Shown in pieces: positions 46,939 through 58,299 of a stretch of 64,000 nucleotides of DNA; position 1 is the stretch's first letter, and the number at the start of each line of letters is the position of its first letter. Where the stretch lies: the NCBI RefSeq assembly GCF_005239225.2, contig NC_133289.1, positions 6,827,501 through 6,891,500 of the forward strand. Reading direction: 5' to 3'. The notes beneath the pieces were generated by a model, which saw nothing but the letters and a program-made list of their open reading frames with translations, was not told where the DNA came from and ran no database searches. The DNA comes from Populus alba. Taxonomy: Eukaryota > Streptophyta > Magnoliopsida > Malpighiales > Salicaceae. Both the position numbers and the translations under genes were made by a program.

Positions 46939-49930
46939 TTATGATGGCTTCCCTTCATCCTTTCCATATATTCGTTGAAGTTCACGAGTTGCAGCTAGAA
47001 AGGATTCTGAAAAGAGGAAGAAGAGAGCATGTGAGAAAGAAAACAATACATTAGCACAAAAGAATTATAACACAAGTTTGCTCTCCAGGGAAAAAAATAA
47101 GAATCAATAAAATAGCTACAACAATAAAAATTAAAGTAGATAGTTTCCATCACCTTTCCAAAGACGAAAAGACTTCTGGTTGATAGGTGAACCGGTTATC
47201 GTCTGAATAACTTCAAACAACATATTTTGAGGTGTACTCCTTAGCTCTTGAACAATGCCGTAGATAGTCTTCCCGTTCTCAAAATATATGTGATTATTTG
47301 GATGTTTAGTTTTGCAATTAGCATGCCGCTCAAATTCATAAGCATTAACTACCTACAAAAACAGTAATTAACCTTTTCAGGTACAAACTTATGGAGACGA
47401 CAAAAGATGCAAAATTAATGTCTTTTACACGTGTATTTCTAGGTTTACGAGAAAATCTTGAAAATTGTCCATGTCTAGGTTATATTTTCTATTTTAGTAT
47501 TCTATTTCCTACGTAATCAGTTTTATTATGTTTTTCCTATTTTAAAACAAATCTTTTTTTCCTTTTTCTATTTCTAAAAAAAAAAGGGGGGGGGGGACGT
47601 GAAATAGACAAAAATAATTAAGATATATATGGATTTAAAAATAGCGAGATTAAATATATAATTTCTGAAACCATGAGGACTAATTGATTTGTTTTGCTAA
47701 ACTATAGTTATATTTAACGCAAGAACTCTATATAAATAAAGGTTAAGTGATCTTCAATGCAGAGAGAATCAATTTGTGAATAAAATTCCAGTAACTTCGC
47801 TTTTGATTGTGTGACACAATCTTTATACATCCCCTAAAAGTTAGATCCAGAGCAATCCCCAGAGCTGTTCTGCATCACACACCCAGCATACTCCACACAA
47901 AATTTCTTCACCAGAATATGATATATGAATAAAACATACGCACATTCAAAACTTTCCCTTGATTTGCTCCAAAAAAAATATAAAAATAACTTTCCCTTGA
48001 TAAAAAGATCATAATGATCACCTTAGAGAAATTGCATGTCTGACAGCCACATAAGTATCCAGAACCTTTTATAACACCATGGAGCTCCTTCTAATATAGA
48101 CATGAAGAGCCAAAAATGTCAATTTCTCATCAAAGGATAAAGCAAACTGAAAGATGAACACATAGAATTAAGTTTTACCTCCTGTGACCATGCTGTGTAT
48201 TTTACAGGTACTCCATCTAGCATGCCAGTGGACAGCAAACTTCTAACATTTGAAGGGAAGTTGTTTGAGGGAAGCTTCTTAGCTGTTTTTATGTCATCTT
48301 TTTTCTTAGAAACATTATCAGTCCCTGAGGTAGCTACATGCAGAGCAGATACATGTGTGTCCACATTTGATTTAACCAATTCATTATCATTTCTTACTTC
48401 TGATCTTCGAAAAGAAGGCTGAGCCATCAACAGTTCATAACTAGATGTAAGCTTACCTGAGCAATTTGTGTCATCATCATCATCATAGCCCCCAAAGGAT
48501 ATTATAGTACTCTCTCCCTTATTACGTGACTGGCCAATTGATAGACTGCTGTTACCATCTTTGTCATAGGTTTGATCCACCGATATCACACCACTATTCC
48601 CTTTATTGTAGAGGTGCCCCATGTGCCCCATTGAGATGATATTTTCATCTACCTTGCTGTAGGTTTGACCCATAGATATGGTATTGTTCTCACCATTGCT
48701 AAATGTGTGACCCATTGGTATGGCATTGCCATTTTCTTTGTATGTTTGACTCATTGATATGTGTTCATCACCCTTGTTACAGGGTTTTCGCATTGAAAAA
48801 AAAATGTTATTCTCCCTGTCATAAGTACCCGTTGACATGCCATTCTCATCCTGTCTGTTATAAGCAAGACCCATCGATATGATACTTTCATCTTTGTCAT
48901 AAGATTGAGCAACTGACATGGTATTACAATCCACCCTACTAAAGGCATGTTCCAACGATGCAGGCATGACATTCTCAGATTCCTTGACCTGGCTAACTTT
49001 CACTTTTCTAATCCCGCCATAGTTTAAACCTGATCTTGGATCTTCCATCATATGAGGCATAGATAAGCCAAAAGGGGAATCATTACCAAATAGATGCCCA
49101 TCTAACTTCCTGCCTATGCTGTTAATTTTTCCAGAGCTAACTGATGCAATGCTTCTGTCATCGAAATCAACGGCCCTGTTTGTCTCAGAATCTAAAAACC
49201 GTTCAGTGAAATGACCAGAGACTGACTGAAAACTAGAAGCATTGCCCCACGGGGTAGCATTTGTGCTTAGCATTCCTGTAAATAAATTGTTTGTTGGAAC
49301 TCCGATTGCCTGTTTCTTATTGGGGAATAGTTCTGCCTCTCCATCCATCAACCACTGGTGAGAACGCTTTGACTCAATTCTAGAAGAAGAATTATCGTAA
49401 TTAATTTCACCATCATTTATACACTCAGCACCCTTAACCATCCAAAGACCTTGATTCTGGAAAGACTGTCACATAAATCACTAAGAGATGAGTCCCTACC
49501 ATGTCAGTGACCTAAGATAGAATAATCAAAAGATCTCCTTGCCAAGTGGGTACCAAATTATGCAATAAAACTAATAGAATCTCTCTCCCTATAACCCAAT
49601 AGTAAAATTGTTTTCGCTGTGAGTATCAATTCATAAAAGCATATCCTTCGCGTGCATGGAAGAAACGGAGAGCAAGTACATTGTAATTTACTTACTACAC
49701 TCTCTTTTCAATATCTATGGTCTTATAATACTCTTTTCCAGTCCAAGCACTCAAACCACTAAGAACCATTTTAGAAAAAGTAACAAACATGATTCATTCT
49801 ATGTTTAAGAAGTTCAAACTTCAGCAGAAAACAATTCAAGCATTATCTTATTGCATGATTTAACAAATCAAAAGAAATCAGTCAACCGCTAAAGTCACAT
49901 ACATTATTAGGCAAGAAAAAAGCTTACCAT
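46939..49930 (-). CDS. TDBD (tify-domain-binding-domain) protein, putative nuclear regulator, 5 coding exons
   Basis: Coding exons on -: 49930-49928 (ATG only), 49456-48179, 48090-48022, 47352-47154, 47006-46939; 538 residues with all phases closing. Residues 1-175 are hydrophilic and Ser-rich. Residues about 178-325 hold a row of imperfect repeats of the form TYDKxxNxISMGQ, ending in an Asp run. The C-terminal domain starts at NFPSNVRSLLSTGMLDGVPV (about 399) and continues with GVIKGSGYLCGCQTCNFSK, NAYEFERHANCKTKHPNNHI, ENGKTIYGIVQELRS and WKESFLAATRELQRIYGK. This matches the TDBD found in plant PHD-finger/acetyltransferase-like proteins and in smaller proteins like this one, and is thought to act in nuclear gene regulation. 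No PHD finger or acetyltransferase domain is present. A stop (TAG) lies nine bases before the ATG in the same frame. Untranslated exons lie upstream to about 50300. Confidence 0.88.
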
Positions 49931-50300
49931 TTGCGTCTATAACTGTTTCTGTCACAATAGAACTTGCCCACTCCAAAAGTTTATCTGCAGAAATACATGT
50001 GATGATAATCACCATTATATTGTTAGCGGTAGGAGAGGAAGAAACGCACGCAACAATAACTCACCTTTTCAGGTGATTCAAAAGCAAAGAAAATAAATGA
50101 AATCTTGGAGTTTTGAGAGAACCATACGAAGTGTGATTGGAGGTGTAGAATATCACCAGAGAAGATTCAACGGAAAACACGTCCGGAATCTTACGGGGAG
50201 GGATGGGTGGCGGGATCTATCTATCAGCATCACAATTACAGAGCAAAAGGAGAAGCTTTTGGGTGTTTTTGAGAGGGGGCATTATAAGATGGTGCCCTGC
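49931..50300 (-). other. 5' UTR exons of the TDBD gene
   Basis: An exon of about 49984-49928 has acceptor ATTTCTGCAG and donor GTAAGC; its last three bases are the start codon. A further exon ends at about 50065 with donor GTGAGT on -, and transcription likely starts near 50300. Exact limits are estimates. Confidence 0.5.
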
Positions 50301-50477
50301 ACGATCGCAAAGTCGTGAAGCCCATCTACACTGTACACGTGGACAGGATTAAGGGTTTGTTATTTTTAATTTTTTTTAAAAAAAAATTTGTGATGTAATT
50401 GTTATCGTTGTTTTTTTTTTTTCAAAAAAAAAAACTAAAAAAGAGAGTAAGTTTTAGGTTATTGTTTTCAGAATTTG

Positions 50478-50519
<42 letters not shown>

Positions 50520-50892
50520 ACATCCAAGATTTAAAATTCTTAAGTAAAAAAGGCCAAGCTTCGGCTTTTGTTTGTAGATGTTTTTAGTTTAAAAATGAAT
50601 TAAATTGAAATTTTTGAATGATTTTAGCATGTTAATATAAAAAAATCTAAAAAAAAATTATTTTAAAAAACATATTGCATCAATTAAAAAAAATGAGTCT
50701 ATCGTGAATTTCATAACTGATTTTACCTTTAATTGAATTTAAAAGTCATTGCACCCATATTTTTGTATGTTTTTTTCTTGAACATCCTAACCTTCTTTCA
50801 TTTATATGATTTAGCAAAGGGCAATCTCTAATTAAGATGGTTCTATTTTGATAATTTTGTTAATTACTTATAAATAAGCAAATCATTTTCCG

Positions 50893-50938
<46 letters not shown>

Positions 50939-51866
50939 GGTGATCTTATCTAAATAAACATAATGCAAATGGGAATGCTTCTTCTCCTCCACATTAGGGG
51001 CAATCATTCATTCTGACATTTTCCATTGTATTGCTGCTCTGAGTTCATCTAAATTTCCTATCTTGGCAAAGCCTGATGAACTGAAAAGGCAAAAGCACAA
51101 TGGAACAAGGCTAGTACAAAATACTCTGTTACCCTGGGCACCGGCATTTCCACCCATTTTGTTGTTACAGCGCATAAAGCTGCTGCTGGTATGTGCAGAA
51201 GGGTTTATAGTTGTTTTTTAAAATATTTTTTATTTGAAAAATATATTAAAAAAAATATTTTTTTATTTTTTAAAAAATTATTTTTGATATTACATTAAAA
51301 TAATTTAAAAATATTAATTTAAAGTAAAAAAATAAAAAAAATAAAAATTTTTTTAAAAAATATTTTTAAAACATAAAAATAATTAAATAGATTGTTCTGC
51401 TTCATAGTAGGAAGTTGCTCGTTTGAAGACGGTTCTGCAGACAGTGAAGGAGCAGCTTTTCCAAATTGTCTTGTCCTAAAATGTCTCTAAAGACAGATTG
51501 AATAATACAAGGTAGGCAACAGATGGATGGAAACCTGAATTTTTACCTTCAATTTTATTTGTGAATTGTTTACGTTGAATTATTAATTACCAATATTAAT
51601 ATTTTTTCACAAGTTAAATACTAAATATTAATTACAGCATTGGCAACATCTATATGGAACCATACTCCCTAAAGTTTATTTATTTATTAAATCATCATAA
51701 GAGAGAGCGAAGCAAGCAAGAAAGAAATTGGAATTGTTGACAAGAAAAACATTTAGCAAAGTGCGTTTCCTCACGCGCTCATCAGTTGATGAGCGTTTCC
51801 GTGAGATACAAGCAATGGCAATAGCATCTTGCGTGCCTTCTACCATCCTATCCTAATTATTGACTT
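50301..51866. other. AT-rich spacer with long AT microsatellites and MITE-like repeats
   Basis: Two long AT dinucleotide runs lie at about 50481-50514 and 50898-50932. AT-rich dispersed elements lie at about 50575-50690 (reverse) and 51210-51395 (forward). No exon is supported. The last 100 or so bases are the 3' UTR of kinesin-5. Confidence 0.5.
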
Positions 51867-54800
51867 TCAGTTGACATTAGTGAAAGGAGCTCTATTAAAT
51901 GACGCCGCATGATGTTTTGGGATCTTGCTCTCCGCAGGGCTCCACTTTGCTCTCTTCTCTGAATTCCCGTGCTCCTTTGGACTTTCCAAGGCCACTACTG
52001 TTCTCCTTTCCTCAATGGATGCCAAGCTAGGTATTGCTGCTATAACTCGTCTTTTAGGTGTTGTCCCGGAATTCTGATCAACCTGCGTTGTTCACAACAA
52101 GACCCAGTTCTCCGTTTACAAGTTCAAGTTCTCCAACAATGTCTACTAGTAAATTTAAATTCTGCTAAACAGAAGAATAAAAAAGTGGCCTGACAAAACT
52201 CTAGTAATAATACATAACTAAACTCCGAGAGATTTTTTTTTTTTTTTTTTCAAGGAAAAGGTTAGGTAATCAAGCCGTTCTAAAACGTGATTTCTTTTAA
52301 AAAAAAATTAATTAGCACTCAACAACAAAGAAGTATACCAGATAATCTTTCGTGAGGCACTTCTCGGCCTTGCTTCTAATGTTTGATATCCGATCACCAT
52401 GGTTTTCTTGTGTTGACTTGAGCTGACCCAGGCACAAGGAAGTAATGGAGTCTATTTCCTTCTTACTTTCTTGATCCCGCATCATGGAATCTGTGAAGTA
52501 AAAATGAACGATTGAGACACCAAGAGCAAATACCGTTTAGAAGAAGTGACTGGATAATACATAGATTATAAAATTACCATCAACTGCAGCCATCACATCC
52601 CCAATTCTGGCATCAAAATCTGCTTTCATAGCAGAGGATGCAGATAAAAATTCTTGATGTGCAACATGATTTTTACTTACTCTATCCCTGCAGTAGTAAA
52701 TTTTCAGTTGTGGTTAAAATTCCTAAAGTTGGAAAAAAGAAAGAATGAATACAAAAGATCAGGGAACAACTTACCTCACAGCAGATTCTATCTCGAGAAC
52801 AGTTCTCTCTTTGGAATTGTTCAAGTATGAATGAGCATTTTCCCACTGTTTCTTAGAATCGTTTGCCTTTTCTGAACTGCATTACATGAAAATATCCAAC
52901 GTTATTTGAGAAAATTATTCAATGATTTTTTTTTAATTATGTATTATTTTCATTACATCTCCTTCAATGCCAGGGTTGGACATTTTGTGATAATTGCTAT
53001 GATCAAAACACCTTTTTCTGATATACGCTAATGTGACCCATAATTTATTCCCTTCATCCCCCCTAATGTTGTTCCAATAGAAAACCACTCTTCAATTTGT
53101 TGAACGAGTGTACTCACAGAACTTTCTTTCAGATAGGATTGAAAAAAAAAAAAATAAATAAAGCATACCATTCTTGGAGGAGATTTTCCATGACAGCCTT
53201 TGATTCAGCTACCGAGAATGTGTCTTCCATAAAATGTCTTTCCAATTTTTCTACATATTTACTCAACCCCTCCTTAGCATTAGATGAAGCTTTCTGCATG
53301 TTGGATAATTCCCACTGCAATATCTTATTTTCTCGTACCCTTGTGTCATAGATGTCGCTTGATACCTCTGACACCTAAACACAGAATTATAAAACATCAA
53401 GCATGCTTCCACCAAATGGTTTGAAATTAAGGATTGAATAACTCACCATAGCTGTTTTCTTAGAAGTCAATGATGCTAATATTACTGCTATATTTTCCAA
53501 AGCTTCCTTTTCTTCTCTTGCAGCCTTCTCCTGTTCAGAAGATGTGGAAATTCATCATCTTGTAATGTCTCCTCATACCATCGACATTAATGTTTTACTC
53601 TTTTTTTCTTCTTGAGAAAAAGTAACGTGCACTGTAATCTAGTATAACTTACTTTAAATATCGTCTCAAAATTAGATAGTTGGTCTGATTGTTTGATTTG
53701 GCTTTCTTCAAGAAATGCCTTGATCTCAGAAGCCCGAAGATGGAGATCATTGTAGAAGTCCACTGTCGCCTTTGAAACTGCTTGAGCAGAAGCAAAACTA
53801 CGCTGTAATCCCTGTTATTTTACACAGGTTCAGGAAATTTTGATACATATGCAAGGAATATCATCAATAGCAGAAAGTAGACGATGAAGGGCATCAGAAA
53901 ACAAACAATTATGCATTACCTTCTCTTGTTGTTGAGTGGAGAGAGCCAGTAGCTGTGTTTGGTCAGCAAGAGAACTATGGATCTCCTCAATAACCTCCTT
54001 GGCCTCGTACAACATGGTGGCAAGAAACTGTAAGGGTATTTAGGATATGGTCATTTTGAATCCAAGACTACCATAACATATCTTAGAAAAGAATTCTTTT
54101 ACTATGACTGCATACTTGCTCAACAGTTCTCATTTGAGACGAGATTATAGTATTTATCTGTTGTAAGTCAGAGGAAGCTTTATTTTGCATTGTATTGGCA
54201 AGTTCGTTCAAGGCTACTACTCCTGAAGCATGTGTCTCTGTCATTTTCTTTATCCTAGTTTCCAAGACTTCTGTTGCCTGGTATTCATGATGAATGTAAA
54301 ATTATCAACCAGATAAGACCAGTTAAGTGGAGAATATATATAAACTGAGAACAATGCTCTTGCTCACATCGGTTTTGCTCGCAAGGAATGATTCAACATG
54401 TTCTTCCATACATCTTAGATGTTGCCGTTGTTCAGAAACTGACCCCAGGATTGTCTTATGCAGGTCAATTAAACTCTGGTCTAGATGTGAACCAAATGTC
54501 AGAACCATGTTTCTATTTTCTACTTCCATCACGTCTTTCTGATCTGTGGAAAGTAAGAACACTTTTACTCGTGGCGAAATAGACACAAAAGCTTGTCCAG
54601 GCAGTCCACAAACAAAAGACTAAAGTCGAAAGAGCACACAATGTGAAAGTGACTTCAGGGGATAACCAGAAAGAAATAGAGTTCTCATACCTAATCTGCC
54701 AAATAATGAAGTTATATCCTCTGATGCAGTTTGCAAACCGACGCACAGCTCCTTTGCATGCTCAATTAAAGAATGTTCTGTTTATGCAGTGATGTTATAC

Positions 54801-57800
54801 ATGGATGGAAAAAAAAAAACGCTTGGTTTCTGCAAATGATCAATCAATTTACTTACCTGAGGATAGTAGCTTCGAGATGATGATCTCTTTTTCCTTTAGA
54901 GTTGAAATGGTTACCCTAAGGTTCTCCTCAAGATCCAACCTTTCATTGTCACTTTTCTCCAACTTCATCTAAAGGAACAAAATGGTGGCAATTAGAATGA
55001 TGTCCAGAAGAAACACAGAGAGAAGAAAAGAACTACACACATATGGAGAACATAATTACCTTACAATCCATTAGCTCCCTTTCTAAATCAATTTTCTTTT
55101 CCTTCTCAGTGAGATAAAGCTCGTTATATCTATCAGCTTGCTGCATTAAGGGGAAGTAAATTAAGGGCACCTAAATATTAGAGGGAAAAAGAACCACAGA
55201 GAAAAGATAGAGACAGCCAGCAAGTTATACATTCTCTCTGAGAGTGAGCTCATTCTCCAATTGCTCTATCTTCTCAATCCTCAACTGCAAGGTATTGAAA
55301 AGTGATTCAGTCATAATTTGCTAAGCAGAGATGAGAATCAATAATGACAGGTTTCAGGTTTCATAAAATGAATCAGAAGCTCACTGATGATGCACACAAT
55401 TTCAGAGATTTGGTTGCCCATGTCATGAGTTTCATTTAATAAGGAAACTACTAAAGATAGTGATTCACATGAGAGAACTTAAATATGAGTTTCAATTAAA
55501 AATCCACCTTCTTTTCAGCTTCCTCTTGGGCAAATTTCTCATGCGGAACATAAACCCCATGCTTTTCCCTTGCTGCGCGAACGTCTGCATTAACGTGGCC
55601 GTGCCATAATATAAGAATTCAAATCCAAGTTTTACTATTATGATAAATGGACTAAGAATGAGTGTGTGTCATCAGACCTTCTTTCAGCTTTTCAATTTCT
55701 AAGTAGAGATCCTTGAGCAATACAGCCTTGGATACTCTTTGGTTTGCCTGCAAGATAAACTTTTATGATTCAGAAAGGGAAAGTAATAAATCAAACTACC
55801 ATTTCAAAGTGGCAAAAGAAATAGCTAGACAAACCTCTGGTTTGTTTTTTATGCTTTTAGCCCGATATGCATAATCTAGTGTGCTTAGAGTTTCTTCCAG
55901 AGCATGAGCAGAAGGTGAAATTGTAGCAACAATGCATGTTTTTGTCCTTCCTCCCAACGAATCTCTTAATAGCCTCGTCAGCTTACTATCCCTGGAAGAA
56001 AAATGCAGAAACTCATTAAGGAAATGTGAACGATAGCAGAGAGAGATAAGATATTGGGATGAATCATGAACCTATAAGGTATGTGGGGTGAATGTTCCAC
56101 AAGTGCATTTATAACACGACCCAGGGTTAATAAGCTCTTGTTAATCTCCCCTGCTTCTCTTGCACGACCCTGCAATTTCGAATGCAAATCAAATTTCAAA
56201 ACTGTTCCAAAACTAATTTAAGATCCAATAGCCTGTTAGTGATCTGAAATTTTTCTTGCAGCTTATTAATGAAAGTGAAAATTAAAATGTTCAGGAGCCA
56301 TGTAAGAATCTAAAAAACAAAAGAAATAGTAAGTATATTAAAGGCTGGAATTCATCCAAAACCTAGTTCCGTCATCGATTGTTCTTCTAACAAATGTTTT
56401 AAAATATCAATTAAAAACCTCCATGTGGCAATCCAACTTGACAAAGATCAAAGACCAGAATCGGCCATAGTTATGCTAAGAATTAAATAGACCGTCCTAT
56501 TACTATTCCTGTTCAGAACCAACTGCATGCAACACATTCAATAATTTACATATTATATTCCGAAAAACTCAAAACCATTGTAAAAACAAAACTTTCACAG
56601 CTGACAGTAGCAAATGATTCCGAACAGTGACTATATTATTAGCAAGACGTGTTTAAAGGTCCAAACTTTCATTGAAATCATGATTTGGGCAAGCTACTGA
56701 ATCGGCAGTCAAAATAGATTCAAGAGACTAACAGCTAGTATTTCTTTCCATACCTCTCTTGCACCTGAACGAGAAATATTCTCTGATCCTGCCAAATCAA
56801 CAAGATTAAGCTTGCCACATTTAATAAGTTCCTCCTCTCCAACAGCTGCTTCTTTCACATGGATGGTGATGGAAAAGACAGAATGGGAGCGACTGTAAGA
56901 GTAACGAAATGAATTTAGTAAAGTGTCTTTTCTAACTAGATTCAATTACATTAGCAAAAACAGTAACAATAACCCAAGAACAGAAAAATTAACCTGCTTC
57001 GCTTGTTTAACAATGTATCTGCTGTACGCCTTTTGGCTGCTCCTCGTTCCAAGAGAGTGTAAATTTCGTTGGCACTATAGACAGCTTCTTCTTCAAGACC
57101 TCTTACAAACACACAACCCTTCCCATCCTCCATCAAAGAAATGGGTTTCTTTTGCCTATCTTCTAAATTTCTTGAAGGATCTTCTTGAGCTAGTAAATCA
57201 GTTATGTCTTCATTGTACAGCTCCAAAAATGTCACTTTGATGCTATAGTCGGCATTTTGGGCCTCCAGTGTATCAAAGATTTGGCGAACTGCTCGTGGAA
57301 TAACTCCAGCCTCAGCTGGCAAATCCCCACCCTACAATTGCTTATAATGAAAATGAAAATATACTTAATTAAAAGAAACCAAATATTAACAGCATGGTCG
57401 ATTCTTCCATTACCTTATTTCTCTTTCCACCCTCCATTGTAAACGTCTTTCCAGTACCCGTCTGCCCATACGCGAATACTGTGCAGTTGAAACCCTCAAG
57501 AACTTCTTCAACAATCGGTGCAATGGCCTGATCATATATCGATCTCTGCTGTGCTTTAGGCCCAAAAACCTGCATGGCCAGCGTTTAAAACATAGAATAC
57601 TAAAAGTTTCGAAAGAAAATCGCAGTTTTCAGATACGGAGGATCAAAGTGACATGTGATTATTATTGTTACCTTGTCAAAGGTGAAAACTCTATCTACTT
57701 GTTTGTTAGCTATACTATGCAAGACAGTGACTTCTCTTTTATGCTCGTTACATGCTATCACCTTGGAGACATTCGTTCTTTGCTCTTCATCACTTAAGGG

Positions 57801-58067
57801 TCTGAAAAAGAGAATTCTCAATCAAATGGGATTTCTTGCATTGTTTTGATCAAATATTGAACTAATAATTTGCTCTCAAAAAACCCACCTGCATCTTAGT
57901 ACGACTTGCACGTTCACCTCTTTGTCTTTGTCCTGACGAGCAGAATTCCAGTCGTGGCCTTTCGATTCATGGCGGCGCCTCTCCGGCCGCGGCGTGAGGA
58001 AGGGAGCTGGAGATGGCATTAAGCCTAACCCTACCTTTCTAGATTGATCAGGAGTCAGCGACATCAT
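51867..58067 (-). CDS. Kinesin-5 (BimC/Eg5-type) mitotic motor, 23 exons
   Basis: Coding exons on -: 58067-57889, 57801-57672, 57569-57414, 57331-56994, 56892-56754, 56169-56072, 55991-55835, 55747-55678, 55584-55508, 55284-55231, 55140-55060, 54968-54857, 54777-54691, 54543-54368, 54277-54116, 54027-53920, 53811-53653, 53530-53447, 53374-53169, 52876-52775, 52687-52578, 52490-52339, 52082-51867. All phases close: 1050 residues, normal for the family. The N-terminal motor has the ATP loop GQTGTGKT (138-145), switch I NKRSSRSH, switch II DLAGSE (300-305) and the neck region around 400. A long coiled-coil stalk follows. Near the C-terminus TTPKRR (986-991) is the BimC box, whose Thr is a mitotic kinase target in relatives. 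Homotetramers slide antiparallel microtubules in the spindle and phragmoplast. Two ATG codons are adjacent at 58067; either could start. MSA-like sites lie upstream. Confidence 0.96.
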
Positions 58068-58224
58068 ATCTCTTCTTTCTTTACAACTGTAAGCAAAATA
58101 AAAGAATGGAAAGAGCTTTATGATTGTAATTTCTTTACGATCTCTTTTCGATCAAGGATTTTTTTAAAAAAAATTGAATCAGGGATTTTTTTGAGGGTTC
58201 TTATATCTGTGTTTTCAAATGAGA

Positions 58225-58232
58225 AACGGCTA
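58225..58232 (+). promoter_or_regulatory. MSA-type element core AACGGCTA (upstream of kinesin-5)
   Basis: The core of the mitosis-specific activator, bound by three-repeat MYB factors, is AACGG followed here by CTA as in the consensus YCYAACGGYYA. The three bases before the core do not fit well. It lies about 160 bases before the kinesin-5 start codon on the opposite strand. Confidence 0.45.
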
Positions 58233-58270
58233 GTCCACTTTTTGGTTTTGCTGCGTGGAAAGTTAGGAGG

Positions 58271-58281
58271 TAGCCGTTCGA
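58271..58281 (-). promoter_or_regulatory. MSA element TCGAACGGCTA (upstream of kinesin-5)
   Basis: This matches the mitosis-specific activator consensus YCYAACGGYYA at 10 of 11 positions and has the same orientation as the gene, about 205 bases before its start codon. Plant mitotic kinesins and B-type cyclins commonly carry such sites and peak at G2/M, so the context supports function. Confidence 0.6.
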
Positions 58282-58299
58282 GTTCGAGTTTTTCAAAAA

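Noticed and set aside
47586..47597. Poly-G run as a CRISPR, phage or assembly feature
   Set aside because: It is a simple homopolymer in a plant intergenic or UTR region and has no repeat-spacer pattern.
55060..55140. Possible frameshift in kinesin-5 exon 11
   Set aside because: A first count suggested one extra base, but recounting gave 81 bases and an intact frame.
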